Below are positions 30,677-39,898 of a stretch of 64,000 bases of DNA, one piece after another. Source of the stretch: Ancylobacter oerskovii (GTDB lineage: Bacteria > Pseudomonadota > Alphaproteobacteria > Rhizobiales > Xanthobacteraceae); NCBI RefSeq assembly GCF_018390555.1, contig NZ_JAHBGB010000023.1:178778-242777 (forward strand), written 5' to 3'. The position numbers and the translations under genes were made by a program. The notes beneath the pieces were generated by a model that was not told where the DNA came from, did no database searches, and worked only from the letters and a program-made list of their open reading frames with translations. The stretch's first letter is position 1. Each line of letters opens with the position of its first letter.

Positions 30677-31759
30677 ATGGCCGCAGCCGTGGAGCTCGAC
30701 GGCGTCAATGTGACGTTCGGGGATTTCATCGCCGTCCGCGACGCCAATCTCACCATCGAGGCGGGGGAGTTCTTCTCCTTCCTCGGCCCCTCGGGCTGTG
30801 GCAAGACCACGCTCCTGCGCACCATTTCCGGCTTCATCGAGCCCACGCGGGGCACGGTGCGCATCGGCGGGGCGGATATGAGCGGCATCGGCCCCAACAG
30901 GCGCCCGACCGCCCTCATCTTCCAGAACCTCGCTTTGTTCCCGATGATGACGGTGGCGGAGAATATCGGCTACGGCCTCCGGGTGCGCGGCGTGCCGCGC
31001 CATGAGCGCGACGAGAAGGTGAAGAACCTGCTCATCCAGGTGGCGCTCGCCGAGCACGGCCACAAGAAGGTGTCCGAGCTCTCCGGCGGCCAGAAGCAGC
31101 GCGTCGCCATCGCCCGGGCGCTGGCTGTGGAGCCGAAGGTGCTGCTCCTCGACGAGCCGCTCTCGGCGCTCGACCTGAAGCTGCGCCAGCACATGCGGGC
31201 CGAGCTGCGCGCCATCCAGAAGCGGGTCGGCATCACCTTCATCTACATCACCCATGACCAGGGCGAGGCGCTGACCATGTCCGATCGCATCGCGGTGATG
31301 AATGCCGGGGTGATCGAGCAGGTAGGCAATGGCCGCTCGGTCTATGCCGAGCCGCGCACGCCCTTCGTGGCGTCCTTCGTCGGCGAGAACAACCAGATCC
31401 GCGGGCGCGTCACGGCGGTGGAGAACGGCCTGGCGACGCTGGATACGCCGCTCGGCGCGCTCGTCGGGCGCAATCCGGTGGGGCTGTCGGCGGGCGAGGA
31501 GGCGCTGCTGTTCGTGCGGCCGGAAGCGCTGTCGCTGGTGCCCACCGGCACGCCGAACGGCTCGACGGTCGGCTTCGACGGCGAGGCGGTCGACGTCGCC
31601 TATGAGGGCAGCGTCACCCATGTGACGCTGCGCGTCCGCACCGGCCAGAAGATCACCGCCACCCTTGGCGGCGGCGTACTGCCGGCTAGCGGCGAGACGC
31701 TGCATATCGGCTTCCGGCCGCAGGACGGGCTGCTGCTCGCCCGGCCGGCCAGCCGCTGA
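30677..31759 (+). CDS. ABC importer ATP-binding protein (PotA-like)
   Basis: A 360-residue ATPase with Walker A GPSGCGKTTL, signature LSGGQKQRVAIARAL, Walker B VLLLDEPLSALDLKLR and a C-terminal TOBE domain (about residues 280-355) as in the CUT1/MOI group of importers. It energises the permeases encoded next. The ATG at 30677 follows GGAG. It is second in the four-gene import operon. Confidence 0.93.
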   Translation: MAAAVELDGVNVTFGDFIAVRDANLTIEAGEFFSFLGPSGCGKTTLLRTISGFIEPTRGTVRIGGADMSGIGPNRRPTALIFQNLALFPMMTVAENIGYGLRVRGVPRHERDEKVKNLLIQVALAEHGHKKVSELSGGQKQRVAIARALAVEPKVLLLDEPLSALDLKLRQHMRAELRAIQKRVGITFIYITHDQGEALTMSDRIAVMNAGVIEQVGNGRSVYAEPRTPFVASFVGENNQIRGRVTAVENGLATLDTPLGALVGRNPVGLSAGEEALLFVRPEALSLVPTGTPNGSTVGFDGEAVDVAYEGSVTHVTLRVRTGQKITATLGGGVLPASGETLHIGFRPQDGLLLARPASR

Positions 31760-31771
31760 GGGGAGGCGCTG

Positions 31772-32788
31772 ATGGGAGCGACCGGCGGCCTCACCCTCGT
31801 CTTCGGGCTGCCGCTGGCGGTCGCCCTGTTCTTCTTCGCGCTGTCCGCCTATGAGCGGCGCATGGGCCTCGCCACCGGGCCGGGCTTCTTCCAGCGCAAC
31901 GGCCTCGCGGTCGGGCTCTACCTGGTGCTGGCGGTCGGCTTCTGGGTGTTCTTCGTCATCGTGCTTCCGCAGTTCTCGATGGTGGACATGTCGTTCCGCC
32001 CGAAGCTGCCGCCCTCGCAGATGGGCGGGCCGAAGGACGTGTTCACGCTGGAGAACTACCGCTACTTCCTGTTCGGCTCCACCACCTCGACGGCGAGCTG
32101 GAACTGGATCCACCTCAAGGCCTTCGCGCTCACCATCGGGGTGAGCATCGCCATCACCCTGTTCAATTTCGCCCTCTGCTACCCGATCGCCTTCCACATG
32201 GCGCAGTCGGCCGGGGCGGCGCGGCTGCGCATCCTGCTGCTGCTCATGATCATTCCCTATTGGGTGAACGAGATCCTGCGGGCCTTCGCCTTCCGGGTGC
32301 TGCTGTCCTCCGGCGGCATCATCAACAAGCTGCTGCTGGGCGCCGGCCTCGTCGCCGAGCCGATCGACTTCCTCGGCGCCGACATCGGCCTCTATATGGG
32401 CCTGTCCTATGCCTATCTCCTGATGATGGTGTTCCCGCTCTACAGCGCCATCGAGAGCCTGGACAGGAACCAGATCGAGGCGGCGCGGGATCTCGGCGCG
32501 CCCTGGTGGCACATCCATCTCTTCGTGGTGATGCCGCACGCCAAGCCGGGCATCGCCTCGGGCTGCACGCTGGTCTTCATGCTGTGCGCCGGCGCGCTGG
32601 CCGCGCCGCTGGTGCTCGCCGGCCCGCGCACCCTGTGGTTCACGCCCATCGTCTATGACCGCTTCTACCAGGCGTTCAACTGGCCGCAGGGCGCGGCCTA
32701 CGCCTTCATCCTGCTCGTCACCTGCATCGTCTTCGTGCTGATGGTGCTGAAGATGTTCCGCCTGAGCTTGGGGGAGATCACCCGATGA
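31772..32788 (+). CDS. ABC importer permease, PotB-like
   Basis: A 338-residue inner-membrane permease with an N-terminal extension of two helices and the BPD-transport core of six; the coupling motif that meets the ATPase is EAARDLGAPWWHIHLFVVMPHAKPG. GGGGAGG precedes the ATG. It pairs with the next permease to form the channel. Confidence 0.9.
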   Translation: MGATGGLTLVFGLPLAVALFFFALSAYERRMGLATGPGFFQRNGLAVGLYLVLAVGFWVFFVIVLPQFSMVDMSFRPKLPPSQMGGPKDVFTLENYRYFLFGSTTSTASWNWIHLKAFALTIGVSIAITLFNFALCYPIAFHMAQSAGAARLRILLLLMIIPYWVNEILRAFAFRVLLSSGGIINKLLLGAGLVAEPIDFLGADIGLYMGLSYAYLLMMVFPLYSAIESLDRNQIEAARDLGAPWWHIHLFVVMPHAKPGIASGCTLVFMLCAGALAAPLVLAGPRTLWFTPIVYDRFYQAFNWPQGAAYAFILLVTCIVFVLMVLKMFRLSLGEITR

Positions 32789-32801
32789 CGGAGAGCGCGC
32801 G

Positions 32802-33695
32802 ATGAAATCCGGTCCGCTCCAGCGCGTCGCCTTCGCCGTCTATGTCGCGATCTTCTTCCTGTATCTGCTCGGGCCGCTGGCGGTGATGGGCGTCTCCGCC
32901 TTCAACACCCCGCAATACCCGCAGGTCTGGCCGATCGAGGGGGTGACGCTGGACTGGTTCTCCCAGCTCTTCGCCGACGAGGACCTGATGGACGGCCTCG
33001 TCACCAGCCTGTGGATCGGCCTGCTGGTGGTGGCGATCTCGGTGCCGGTCGGGCTCGCCGGCGCCATCGTGATGACGCAGATCCAGCCGCGGGTGCGCTC
33101 GGCCTATTACCTCGTCGTGGTCTCGCCGGTGCTGACCCCGGGGATCATCATCGGCATTTCCACCGTGGTGTTCTGGCGGGAATTCACCACGCTGACCGGC
33201 ATGAAGTTCCTCTATGACGGCATCATCCTCACGGTGATCGGCCAGTCGAGCTTCATCTCCGCCTATTGCATGCTGATCATCCTCGCCCGCCTGCAGCGCT
33301 TCGACCAGGCGCAGCAGGAGGCGGCGCTCGATCTCGGCGCCACCTATCCGCAGGTGTTCCGCCACATATTGCTGCCCTTCCTGCAGCCGGCCCTGTTCTC
33401 GGCGGCGGTGCTGGCCTTCCTGTCCTCGTTCGAGAACTACAACACCACCACCTTCGCCATCCTCTCCGACAAGACGCTGACCACCGTGCTCGCCGGCCGG
33501 GTGCGGCAGGGCTCCACCCCGGCGATCAGCGCGCTGGCGGTGATCATCGTCGCCGCCACCCTCGTCGGCGCCGTCGCCTATGAGCTGTGGAAGCGGCGGG
33601 CCGACGCCGCGGCCGGCCGCCGGCTGCGGGCGGCGCAGATGGCCGAGGAAAGCGAGCTGGCGGGCAACGCCGCCATCGAGCCGGCGGCGGCATGA
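32802..33695 (+). CDS. ABC importer permease, PotC-like
   Basis: A 297-residue permease with six helices. The coupling motif EAALDLGATYPQVFRHILLP is intact. The C-terminal 35 residues are charged and cytoplasmic. It starts 13 bases after the previous permease gene and ends the operon; an OhrR-like regulator gene follows 108 bases later. Confidence 0.9.
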   Translation: MKSGPLQRVAFAVYVAIFFLYLLGPLAVMGVSAFNTPQYPQVWPIEGVTLDWFSQLFADEDLMDGLVTSLWIGLLVVAISVPVGLAGAIVMTQIQPRVRSAYYLVVVSPVLTPGIIIGISTVVFWREFTTLTGMKFLYDGIILTVIGQSSFISAYCMLIILARLQRFDQAQQEAALDLGATYPQVFRHILLPFLQPALFSAAVLAFLSSFENYNTTTFAILSDKTLTTVLAGRVRQGSTPAISALAVIIVAATLVGAVAYELWKRRADAAAGRRLRAAQMAEESELAGNAAIEPAAA

Positions 33696-33740
33696 GGCCG
33701 GTCCGGCGCCCGCTCCGGCGCTCGGGCAACCTCATGGCTT

Positions 33741-33762
33741 GCGATTAGATCGCGTGCGATTA
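33741..33762. promoter_or_regulatory. Palindrome upstream of the OhrR-like gene
   Basis: ATCGC-GT-GCGAT at 33749-33760 is an inverted repeat, and GCGATTA occurs twice, at 33741 and 33756. The site lies about 45 bases before the regulator's start codon, a plausible autoregulatory operator. It was not matched to a published consensus. Confidence 0.4.
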
Positions 33763-33803
33763 TTTTAGCGGTGGGCGACATTTCGCCAGCGAGGGCCACC
33801 GCG

Positions 33804-34268
33804 ATGAAGGGACATCTGGACCAGAGGAACGACCCGCCGGCCCCGGCGGGCGCCGGCCTCGACGATTTTCTCTGCTTCGCCGTCTATTCCGCCAACCACG
33901 CCTTCAACCGCGCCTATCAGCCGCTGCTGGAGGCGCTGGGGCTCACCTACCCGCAATATCTGGTCATGGTGAGCCTGTGGCGTGCCGACGGGCAGACGGT
34001 GGGCGAGATCGCCGGCCGCCTCGATCTGGAATCGAGCACGCTGACGCCGCTGATCAAGCGGCTGGAGGCGATGGGTCTGGTGACGCGGCGCCGCAGCCTC
34101 GAGGACGGGCGGCAGGTGCATGTGCATCTCACCGGCGAGGGGCAGGCCCTGGAGGCCCGCGCCGCCTCGGTGCCGGCGGCCATCGGCGAGGCCACCGGCT
34201 TCGATCGCCGGGCGGTGGAGCGCCTGCGGGCCGACATGGCGCGGCTGCGTGCGGCGCTGCGGCGCTGA
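33804..34268 (+). CDS. OhrR-like MarR-family regulator
   Basis: A 154-residue MarR protein. The segment LDDFLCFAVYSANHAFNRAY followed by LTYPQYLVMVSLW is the OhrR signature, with the peroxide-sensing cysteine at residue 24. The winged-helix VGEIAGRLDLESSTLTPLIK and wing RRSLEDGRQVHV follow. OhrR represses the organic hydroperoxide reductase gene ohr, which is not adjacent here, so the target lies elsewhere or nearby genes are targets. The ATG 33804 was preferred over a GTG at 33771 because GAGGG lies eight bases upstream. Confidence 0.85.
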   Translation: MKGHLDQRNDPPAPAGAGLDDFLCFAVYSANHAFNRAYQPLLEALGLTYPQYLVMVSLWRADGQTVGEIAGRLDLESSTLTPLIKRLEAMGLVTRRRSLEDGRQVHVHLTGEGQALEARAASVPAAIGEATGFDRRAVERLRADMARLRAALRR

Positions 34269-34341
34269 ATACCGCCACAGACGCGGCGCCCGGCGGCTGC
34301 TATGACCGGTGGCAGGTAATCTGAGCACGAGCCGTACGCCG

Positions 34342-34896
34342 ATGGATGCCGCGCCGATCGAGATCGACATCAGACTGCGCGACCTGCGCAATTTCTTCGC
34401 CACGCCGGAGGTCGACCCCTTCGCCGGCGAGGATATCGACGAATCCGGCATCGACCGGCTCATCGATCTGGTGACCGCCGAGCGCGGCTGGCGGCGCCGG
34501 CCGGTGCGCGTGCGGCTGCATGTGGTGCCGACGCCGGCCAATGCCGAGCTGGCGCCGCGGATCGGCGAGGCGCTGGCGCGCTATTGCGACACCAATCGCG
34601 ACTATGCGGAGCGCAAGCTCAGGGAGACCCGGCGCGAGGGGATGCGCACGCTGGCGGTCGGCACGGCGTTCCTCGCCTTGTGCATCGGCGCCGCGGCGCT
34701 GATCAACAGCTCGGCGCTGGAGGACATGCTGGTGGGCGAATTGCTGAGCGAGGGCGCCATCATCGCCGGCTGGGTCGGGCTGTGGCGGCCGGTCGAGATT
34801 CTGCTGTTCGACTGGTGGCCCTATGCCCGCGACCGCGCGCTCTATGCCAAGCTGCGGCGGCTCGACATCATTGTGCAGCCTGCATCGGGGCGGTGA
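34342..34896 (+). CDS. Uncharacterised two-helix membrane protein
   Basis: A 184-residue protein I do not recognise. An N-terminal soluble part (residues 1-100) contains FFATPEVDPFAGEDIDESGIDRL and LHVVPTPANAELAPRIGEAL; then come two hydrophobic segments, MRTLAVGTAFLALCIGAAAL and LLSEGAIIAGWVGLWRPVEI, and a basic tail ending LRRLDIIVQPASGR. The tail-to-tail overlap with the amidotransferase gene is 29 bases. Composition looks like a genuine protein. Start taken at ATG 34342. Confidence 0.65.
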   Translation: MDAAPIEIDIRLRDLRNFFATPEVDPFAGEDIDESGIDRLIDLVTAERGWRRRPVRVRLHVVPTPANAELAPRIGEALARYCDTNRDYAERKLRETRREGMRTLAVGTAFLALCIGAAALINSSALEDMLVGELLSEGAIIAGWVGLWRPVEILLFDWWPYARDRALYAKLRRLDIIVQPASGR

Positions 34897-35677
34897 AGGC
34901 ATCGGCGCCGCTGCCGATCCAGCGATCGAGGAAGCTTTCCAGCCACAGCCGCACCCGCCCGTCATGCTGCAGGCGGTCGGTGAAATGGGCGTTGCGCGGC
35001 CGGGCGCCGGGCAGGGACAGTCTTTCGCTGCCCCGCACCGTCCAGCGGCACATCATGTGATGGGTCACTTCCGGGTGGAACTGCAGCCCATAGGCCGAGG
35101 GCCCGTAGCGGAAGGCCTGGTTGGGGAAGGCGTCGCCGCTGGCGAGCAGCTCGGCGCCGCGGGCGAGCTCGAAGCCTTCCCGGTGCCAGTGATAGACATG
35201 GTTCGGCCAGTCGCCGCCGGGCTCGCTTGCCGTCTCGTCCGCGATCTCGCGGGCCGGGGACGCCTCGTCGAGCAGGGCGCGGCCGGCGGGGGTGGGGCGC
35301 AGCGGATAATAGCCGATCTCCACCAGTCCCTCGGGATGCGGCGCGACGCGGGCGCCGAGATGGCGCGCCAGCATCTGCGCCCCCAGGCAGATGCCGAGAT
35401 AGGGCTTGGCTTCCTTCAGCGCGATGCCGATCCAGTCGATCTCGGCGCGCACATAATCGTGGCAGTCATTGGCGCTCTGCGGCCCCCCGAAGATGACGGC
35501 GCCGGCATGATGTTCGAGCGTGGCGGGCAGGGCCTCGCCGAGGCAGGGGCGCCTTATGTCCAGCCGGTAGCCGCGTTCGACCAGGAGCCGGCCGACGCGG
35601 CCGGGCGAGGAATGTTCCTGATGCAGGACGACCAGCACGTCGGAAGCGGCCGGTCGGGAGGCGAGCAGTTGACCCAT
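34868..35677 (-). CDS. Class I glutamine amidotransferase-like protein
   Basis: A 269-residue single-domain GATase1. The nucleophile elbow is YLGICLGAQML, and the catalytic histidine/glutamate pair is YGLQFHPEVT, in correct spacing. Stand-alone members resemble the GMP-synthase amidotransferase domain and act on unknown acceptors or polyamine-like substrates. ATG 35677 fits the family N-terminus VLVVLHQEHSSPGRVG, but its ribosome binding site is weak and an ATG at 35740 is possible. Confidence 0.82.
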   Translation of the reverse strand: MGQLLASRPAASDVLVVLHQEHSSPGRVGRLLVERGYRLDIRRPCLGEALPATLEHHAGAVIFGGPQSANDCHDYVRAEIDWIGIALKEAKPYLGICLGAQMLARHLGARVAPHPEGLVEIGYYPLRPTPAGRALLDEASPAREIADETASEPGGDWPNHVYHWHREGFELARGAELLASGDAFPNQAFRYGPSAYGLQFHPEVTHHMMCRWTVRGSERLSLPGARPRNAHFTDRLQHDGRVRLWLESFLDRWIGSGADAFTAPMQAAQ

Positions 35678-35825
35678 TCTTTTCGTCGTCGGCGCGAATC
35701 CGCAACGCTGCGCTGCGGCATATGTCAGCCATGACGACATGATTTTCGAGCGGTTTCAAGGCGCCCGGCGTCAAAACCCAGCGTTTCGACGTGATTTGCG
35801 GGGCAAGGCGCCGATGTCCGGCCGG

Positions 35826-36287
35826 TCAGGCCTCGTCGGAGGTCTCGCGGATGCGCTTGCGGATCTCCACCCGGTCGCGCGAGGACACGTTCAGCAGCTC
35901 GGCCGCCCGCCAGACGAGATTGTCCTCGAACTCGGTCAGCCCGCCATCGGCATAGGCGACCTCGAACATCATCTCGATCACCCGCTTGCGGCCTTCCTCG
36001 TCCATCGCCCGGTTCAGCACGCTGGTGAAGGCATAGAGGTCCACCGCCTCGGCGTCGCGGGCGATGGCGGCCTCGAGCAGGTGCTCGGCTTCCTCTTCCT
36101 TCAGGCTGAAGCGGAAGGCGAGGATGCGCTTGAGCTTTTCGAGCTCGGCGTCGCCGATCACGCCGTCGATCGTCACCACATGCACCAGCAGCGCGGCGGC
36201 GGCGAGGCGATAATCGTTCTCGGCGAACGCCGGCTCGCGGGTGCCGCCGGCGATCTCGGCGATGAAATCGGTCAAACTGCGCAGCAT
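35826..36287 (-). CDS. TerB-family (tellurite resistance-like) protein
   Basis: A 153-residue helical protein with a TerB fold: LAAAALLVHVVTIDGVIGDAE, followed by LKRILAFRFSL, and the second repeat MMFEVAYADGGLTEFEDNLVWRAA. Both repeats carry acidic residues of possible metal-binding sites. TerB-like stand-alone proteins are common and not reliably linked to tellurite. Start at 36287 has GGAG twelve bases upstream, rather far, so a nearby alternative is possible. Confidence 0.8.
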   Translation of the reverse strand: MLRSLTDFIAEIAGGTREPAFAENDYRLAAAALLVHVVTIDGVIGDAELEKLKRILAFRFSLKEEEAEHLLEAAIARDAEAVDLYAFTSVLNRAMDEEGRKRVIEMMFEVAYADGGLTEFEDNLVWRAAELLNVSSRDRVEIRKRIRETSDEA

Positions 36288-36491
36288 GCCGGCGCAAAGC
36301 TCCAGCGGCGAGGCCTCGGAAACCCCGGTCGAACCAAGGGATGGGGATAAGGCGGGGCCGCTCGCCGACCCCGCTTTTTGCCTATCGGAATTGCGGCGGC
36401 CGCGCAATCATCGCCGCATGGGCGTGGCGCGATCCCGGCGCGTGCGTGCAGGCGGGACACACCGCGCGGCCGGAAAAGGCCCGGCGGCATG
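36288..36491. other. Intergenic stretch without recognised gene
   Basis: Between the TerB gene and the terminator of the GntR gene I see no coding sequence, RNA gene or repeat; it presumably holds the TerB promoter. Confidence 0.5.
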
Positions 36492-36526
36492 AAAAAAGCC
36501 CGGCGAGGTCGAGGAACCCGCCGGGC
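36492..36526 (-). terminator. Intrinsic terminator of the gntR gene
   Basis: On the minus strand GCCCGGCG pairs with CGCCGGGC around a 13-base loop and is followed by TTTTTT. It lies 67 bases after the GntR stop codon. Confidence 0.85.
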
Positions 36527-36592
36527 GCAGTACTTGGAAACGACGAGTGCCGGGCGCCGGACGCGAGGCGTCCTGCGCCCGGCGCGCGGCCG

Positions 36593-37315
36593 CTATTCGA
36601 GATAGGTCGCGTAGCGCGCGACGTGATCGGCGAGGCCGAGCGCATGGTTGCGCACCAGCACCTCGGCGGTGTCGGTGTCGCGGGCCTCCAGCGCCTGGAT
36701 GATGGCGAGGTGATCCTGGATCGAGCGGTCGGCGCGATCCTCCTCGGCGATGGTCTTGCGGCGGATCATCCGCATATGGGTGAACAGGTTCTCGGCGAGA
36801 TTGACGAGGATGCCGTTGCCGCCCATGGCGATGATGGTCTGGTGGAACTGGATGTTCACCTCGGAATATTCGTCGAGCTTGGCGTGGGGGGCGCCGTCCT
36901 CGAAGGTGGCGAACATGGCCCGCAGCATGGCGATCTCCTCGTCGCTGGCATGCTGGGTGATCAGCCGGGCGGCGAGGCTTTCCAGCGCCGCCCAGACCTG
37001 GATCATCTCGATCACTTCGCGCTTGGTCTTGCGCACCACATAGATGCCGCGGCGCGGCACCGAGTGCACGAAGCCCTCCCGCTCCAACTGCGCCATCGCC
37101 TCGCGCACCGGGGTGCGGCTCACCCCGAGGCTCTGGGCGAGCTGGCGCTCGTCGAGTCGCACCTCGTGGGGCTGGTCGTAGATGTTGAGCGAGACGATGA
37201 CGTCCTTCAGCGCCGCATAGGCGCGGTTCTTGAAGGTCGAGGTGTCTTCGAGCGGGGCCACGGCGAGCTTGGCGGCGCCGCTTCCGACGCGCTGGATGCT
37301 GGTTTCGATGCTCAT
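36593..37315 (-). CDS. GntR-family regulator with FCD domain
   Basis: A 240-residue FadR-subfamily regulator: winged HTH with LDERQLAQSLGVSRTPVREAMAQLEREGFV and an all-helical FCD ligand domain in which D, H and other metal/ligand residues are spread (IQFHQTIIAMGG, NLFTHMRMIRR, DHLAIIQALEARD). ATG 37315 is the conserved start. It is the last gene downstream of tctCBA on the same strand, so it most likely controls carboxylate uptake in response to the substrate. Candidate operators with GGTATACC lie upstream of tctC. Confidence 0.87.
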   Translation of the reverse strand: MSIETSIQRVGSGAAKLAVAPLEDTSTFKNRAYAALKDVIVSLNIYDQPHEVRLDERQLAQSLGVSRTPVREAMAQLEREGFVHSVPRRGIYVVRKTKREVIEMIQVWAALESLAARLITQHASDEEIAMLRAMFATFEDGAPHAKLDEYSEVNIQFHQTIIAMGGNGILVNLAENLFTHMRMIRRKTIAEEDRADRSIQDHLAIIQALEARDTDTAEVLVRNHALGLADHVARYATYLE

Positions 37316-37513
37316 CGTACGGCTCGCGTCTTCTGGATGGCTGGCACGGCGGGGCCGCGCGAGCGGTGGATCCCGGCGTCGTTGATGTTGGTCATTGGCA
37401 TTGCCTCCCACTCCCCGAATGCGTGACTGGCGCCGACATGCCGGCCGGCCGCCTTGTCGGCGTGTCACGGCGTGGGGGGCATGCGGCCGATCCGTTCCGG
37501 CGGATCGAAGGCC

Positions 37514-37534
37514 CGCCGCGCGAAAGGCGCGGCG
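37514..37534 (-). other. Hairpin after tctA
   Basis: CGCCGCGC-gaaag-GCGCGGCG is an exact 8-bp stem with a GNRA-like loop, 23 bases downstream of the tctA stop. Without a T-run it is a possible mRNA 3'-end stabiliser separating tctCBA from gntR. Confidence 0.5.
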
Positions 37535-37556
37535 AGCCCGGTTGCGGTCTCCAGGA

Positions 37557-39062
37557 TCAGGCGGGCTGCGGGGTACGCAGCCGGCTGAACAGGTTGGAGA
37601 TGAGCGGCCACAGGCCGGCGACGAGGCCGAGGCCCATGATCGAGGACACCAGCGGGTTCGACCAGAAGACGCTGATGGCGCCGCCCGAGGCCAGCAGCGA
37701 CTGGCGGAAGGCCTCCTCGGCGGCGTCGCCGAGCACGATGGCCAGCACCAGCGGCGCCAGCGGGTAGTTGGTCTTCTTCATCACATAGCCGATGACGCCG
37801 AACACCAGCATCATCACCACGTCGAAGACGTTGTTGTTCACCGTGTAGGCACCGATGGCGCAGATCACCAGGATCACCGGAGCGATGATCGAGAAGGGGA
37901 TGCGCAGGATCGAGGCGAACAGCGGCACCGTGGTGAGCACCAGGATCAGGCCGACGATGTTGCCGAGATACATGGAGGCGATGAGGCCCCACACGAATTC
38001 GGCCTGCTCGACGAACAGCATCGGGCCGGGCTGGAGACCCCAGATCAGGAGGCCGCCGAGCAGCACCGCCGCGGTGGGCGAGCCGGGCACGCCCAGCGCC
38101 AGCATCGGCAGCATGGCCGAGGTGCCGGCGGCGTGGGCGGCGGTCTCGGGGGCGATGACGCCCTCGATCTCGCCATTGCCGAAGTTCTTGCCGTTCTTCG
38201 AGACCCGCTTGGCGATGCCGTAGGCCATGAAGGAGGCCGGGGTGGCGCCCGCCGGGGTGATGCCCATCCAGCAGCCGATGATGCAGGAGCGGATGGAGGT
38301 CATCCAGTATTTCGGCAGCGTCTTCCAGGTGTGCCACACGACCTTGGCGTCGATCTTCGCCGCCTTGCCGCGGAATTCGAGGCCTTCTTCCATGGTCAGC
38401 AGGATTTCGCCGATGCCGAACAGGCCGATGACCGCGATGAGGAAGTCGAAGCCGTTGAGCAGCTCCTCGAAGCCGAAGGTGAGGCGCAGCTGGCCGGTCA
38501 CCATGTCGAGGCCGACCGCGGCGAGCGCGAAGCCGATCATCATCGACACGATGGTCTTCGACGGGGCTTCCTTGCTCATGCCGACGAAGGAGGCGAAGGC
38601 GAGGAAATACACCGCGAATTTTTCCGCCGGGCCGAAGCGCAGCGCGAACTGGGCGACCAGCGGGGCGATCATGGTGATCATGACGATGGCGACGAAGGCG
38701 CCGACGAAGGAGGAGGTGAAGGCGGCGGTGAGCGCCTCGCCTGCCCGTCCCGATCGCGCCATGGGATGGCCGTCGAATGTCGTGGCCACCGACCAGGGTT
38801 CGCCGGGGATGTTGAACAGCACCGAGGTGATGGCGCCGCCGAATAGCGCGCCCCAGTAGATGCAGGTCAACAGGATGATCGCCGAGGTCGGCGACATCGA
38901 GAAGGTGAGCGGCAGCAGGATGGCGACGCCGTTGGCGCCGCCGAGGCCCGGCAGCACGCCGATGATGACGCCGAGCAGGATGCCGACCGCCATCAGGAGG
39001 ATGTTGAACGGATCGGCGGCGATGCCGAAGCCGTGGTAGAGATAGGTGAAATTCTCGAGCAT
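37557..39062 (-). CDS. tctA: Tripartite tricarboxylate transporter, large membrane subunit TctA
   Basis: A 501-residue inner-membrane protein with about 12 helices, the TctA family. The conserved stretches GVLPGLGGANGVAILLPLTF near the start and GVPGSPTAAVLLGGLL in the second half are present. Together with TctB it imports a substrate delivered by TctC using an ion gradient. AGGGG precedes the ATG. It starts 57 bases after the tctB stop. Confidence 0.95.
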   Translation of the reverse strand: MLENFTYLYHGFGIAADPFNILLMAVGILLGVIIGVLPGLGGANGVAILLPLTFSMSPTSAIILLTCIYWGALFGGAITSVLFNIPGEPWSVATTFDGHPMARSGRAGEALTAAFTSSFVGAFVAIVMITMIAPLVAQFALRFGPAEKFAVYFLAFASFVGMSKEAPSKTIVSMMIGFALAAVGLDMVTGQLRLTFGFEELLNGFDFLIAVIGLFGIGEILLTMEEGLEFRGKAAKIDAKVVWHTWKTLPKYWMTSIRSCIIGCWMGITPAGATPASFMAYGIAKRVSKNGKNFGNGEIEGVIAPETAAHAAGTSAMLPMLALGVPGSPTAAVLLGGLLIWGLQPGPMLFVEQAEFVWGLIASMYLGNIVGLILVLTTVPLFASILRIPFSIIAPVILVICAIGAYTVNNNVFDVVMMLVFGVIGYVMKKTNYPLAPLVLAIVLGDAAEEAFRQSLLASGGAISVFWSNPLVSSIMGLGLVAGLWPLISNLFSRLRTPQPA

Positions 39063-39119
39063 GAGCGCTTCCCCTGGGAGGCGGCCCCGCGGCCGGCCTC
39101 GTTCAGCTTTTTTGTGACG

Positions 39120-39620
39120 TCAAAGCCCGAGCATGGCTTCGATGGGCCCCTTGGGCAGGGGAATGAGGAACCAGCGCTCCAGCGTGACGTAGAAGAAGGC
39201 CGGGACGCCGAACGCGACGGCGAGGGTGGTCGCCCAGTTGTAGTTGCCGAGCCACTTCATGAAGAGGGCGATGAGCAGCACCGAGGGCAGGTAGATGCCG
39301 AGGAACGGCACCAGCGCCACATAGATGGTGGTGGGCACCAGCACCTTGAGCACCTGGTTCAGCTGGCCCCACTCGGTGAACAGCTCGCGGGCATCCTCGC
39401 GCAGTCCGCTCACCAGGTTGATCAGGCTGCAGCCGGCGATGATCAGTCCGACATAGAAGGGAAAGAAGCCGGCCTGCGGGCCGTCCGCCCCCCAGCCGAA
39501 ACCGACGATGTAGCTGCCGTAGACGACGATGAGGCCGAAGGCCAGGGTCAGCAGCGCGACGCCGATCTCGGCACTGCGCTGCGACGGTCCCGTGCCGGCG
39601 CCATGGGGTAGTTCGCTCAT
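39120..39620 (-). CDS. tctB: Tripartite tricarboxylate transporter, small subunit TctB
   Basis: A 166-residue protein with four membrane helices, TctB family (segments AEIGVALLTLAFGLIVVYGS and GPQAGFFPFYVGLIIAGCSL). Start chosen at ATG 39620, which has GGAG eight bases before it, rather than the ATG at 39644. It is the least conserved transporter component. Confidence 0.88.
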   Translation of the reverse strand: MSELPHGAGTGPSQRSAEIGVALLTLAFGLIVVYGSYIVGFGWGADGPQAGFFPFYVGLIIAGCSLINLVSGLREDARELFTEWGQLNQVLKVLVPTTIYVALVPFLGIYLPSVLLIALFMKWLGNYNWATTLAVAFGVPAFFYVTLERWFLIPLPKGPIEAMLGL

Positions 39621-39860
39621 GTTTTGCTCCGCGATGCTGATCACGATTCGACCGTCCGGCGGGATGTCTCCCGCCGGTGCCGGGTCGGCGCATTCTCGTT
39701 TGACGCGATGTTCTCTGCGCCGCCGATGGTCCCGCGCGCGGCGCCGGCGGGCGGCGCTTGCCGGGCGGGGCTGCTGGCGATCGATGCCGGAACCCGTTTT
39801 CCCCGGAGGTTGGATCCGCCGGAGCCGTGGTCCCGTCGATGGGCCGCCGGGTCGTCAGGC

Positions 39861-39884
39861 GGCCCGCGCGCCGGGGCGCGGGCC
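39861..39884 (-). other. Hairpin between tctC and tctB
   Basis: GGCCCGCGC pairs with GCGCGGGCC around six bases, 15 bases after the tctC stop on the minus strand. No T-run follows. The 278-base gap with this stem is typical of operons in which the binding-protein message is made in excess. The rest of the gap (39621-39860) shows nothing else. Confidence 0.55.
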
Positions 39885-39898
39885 GTGACGGGTCGGCG

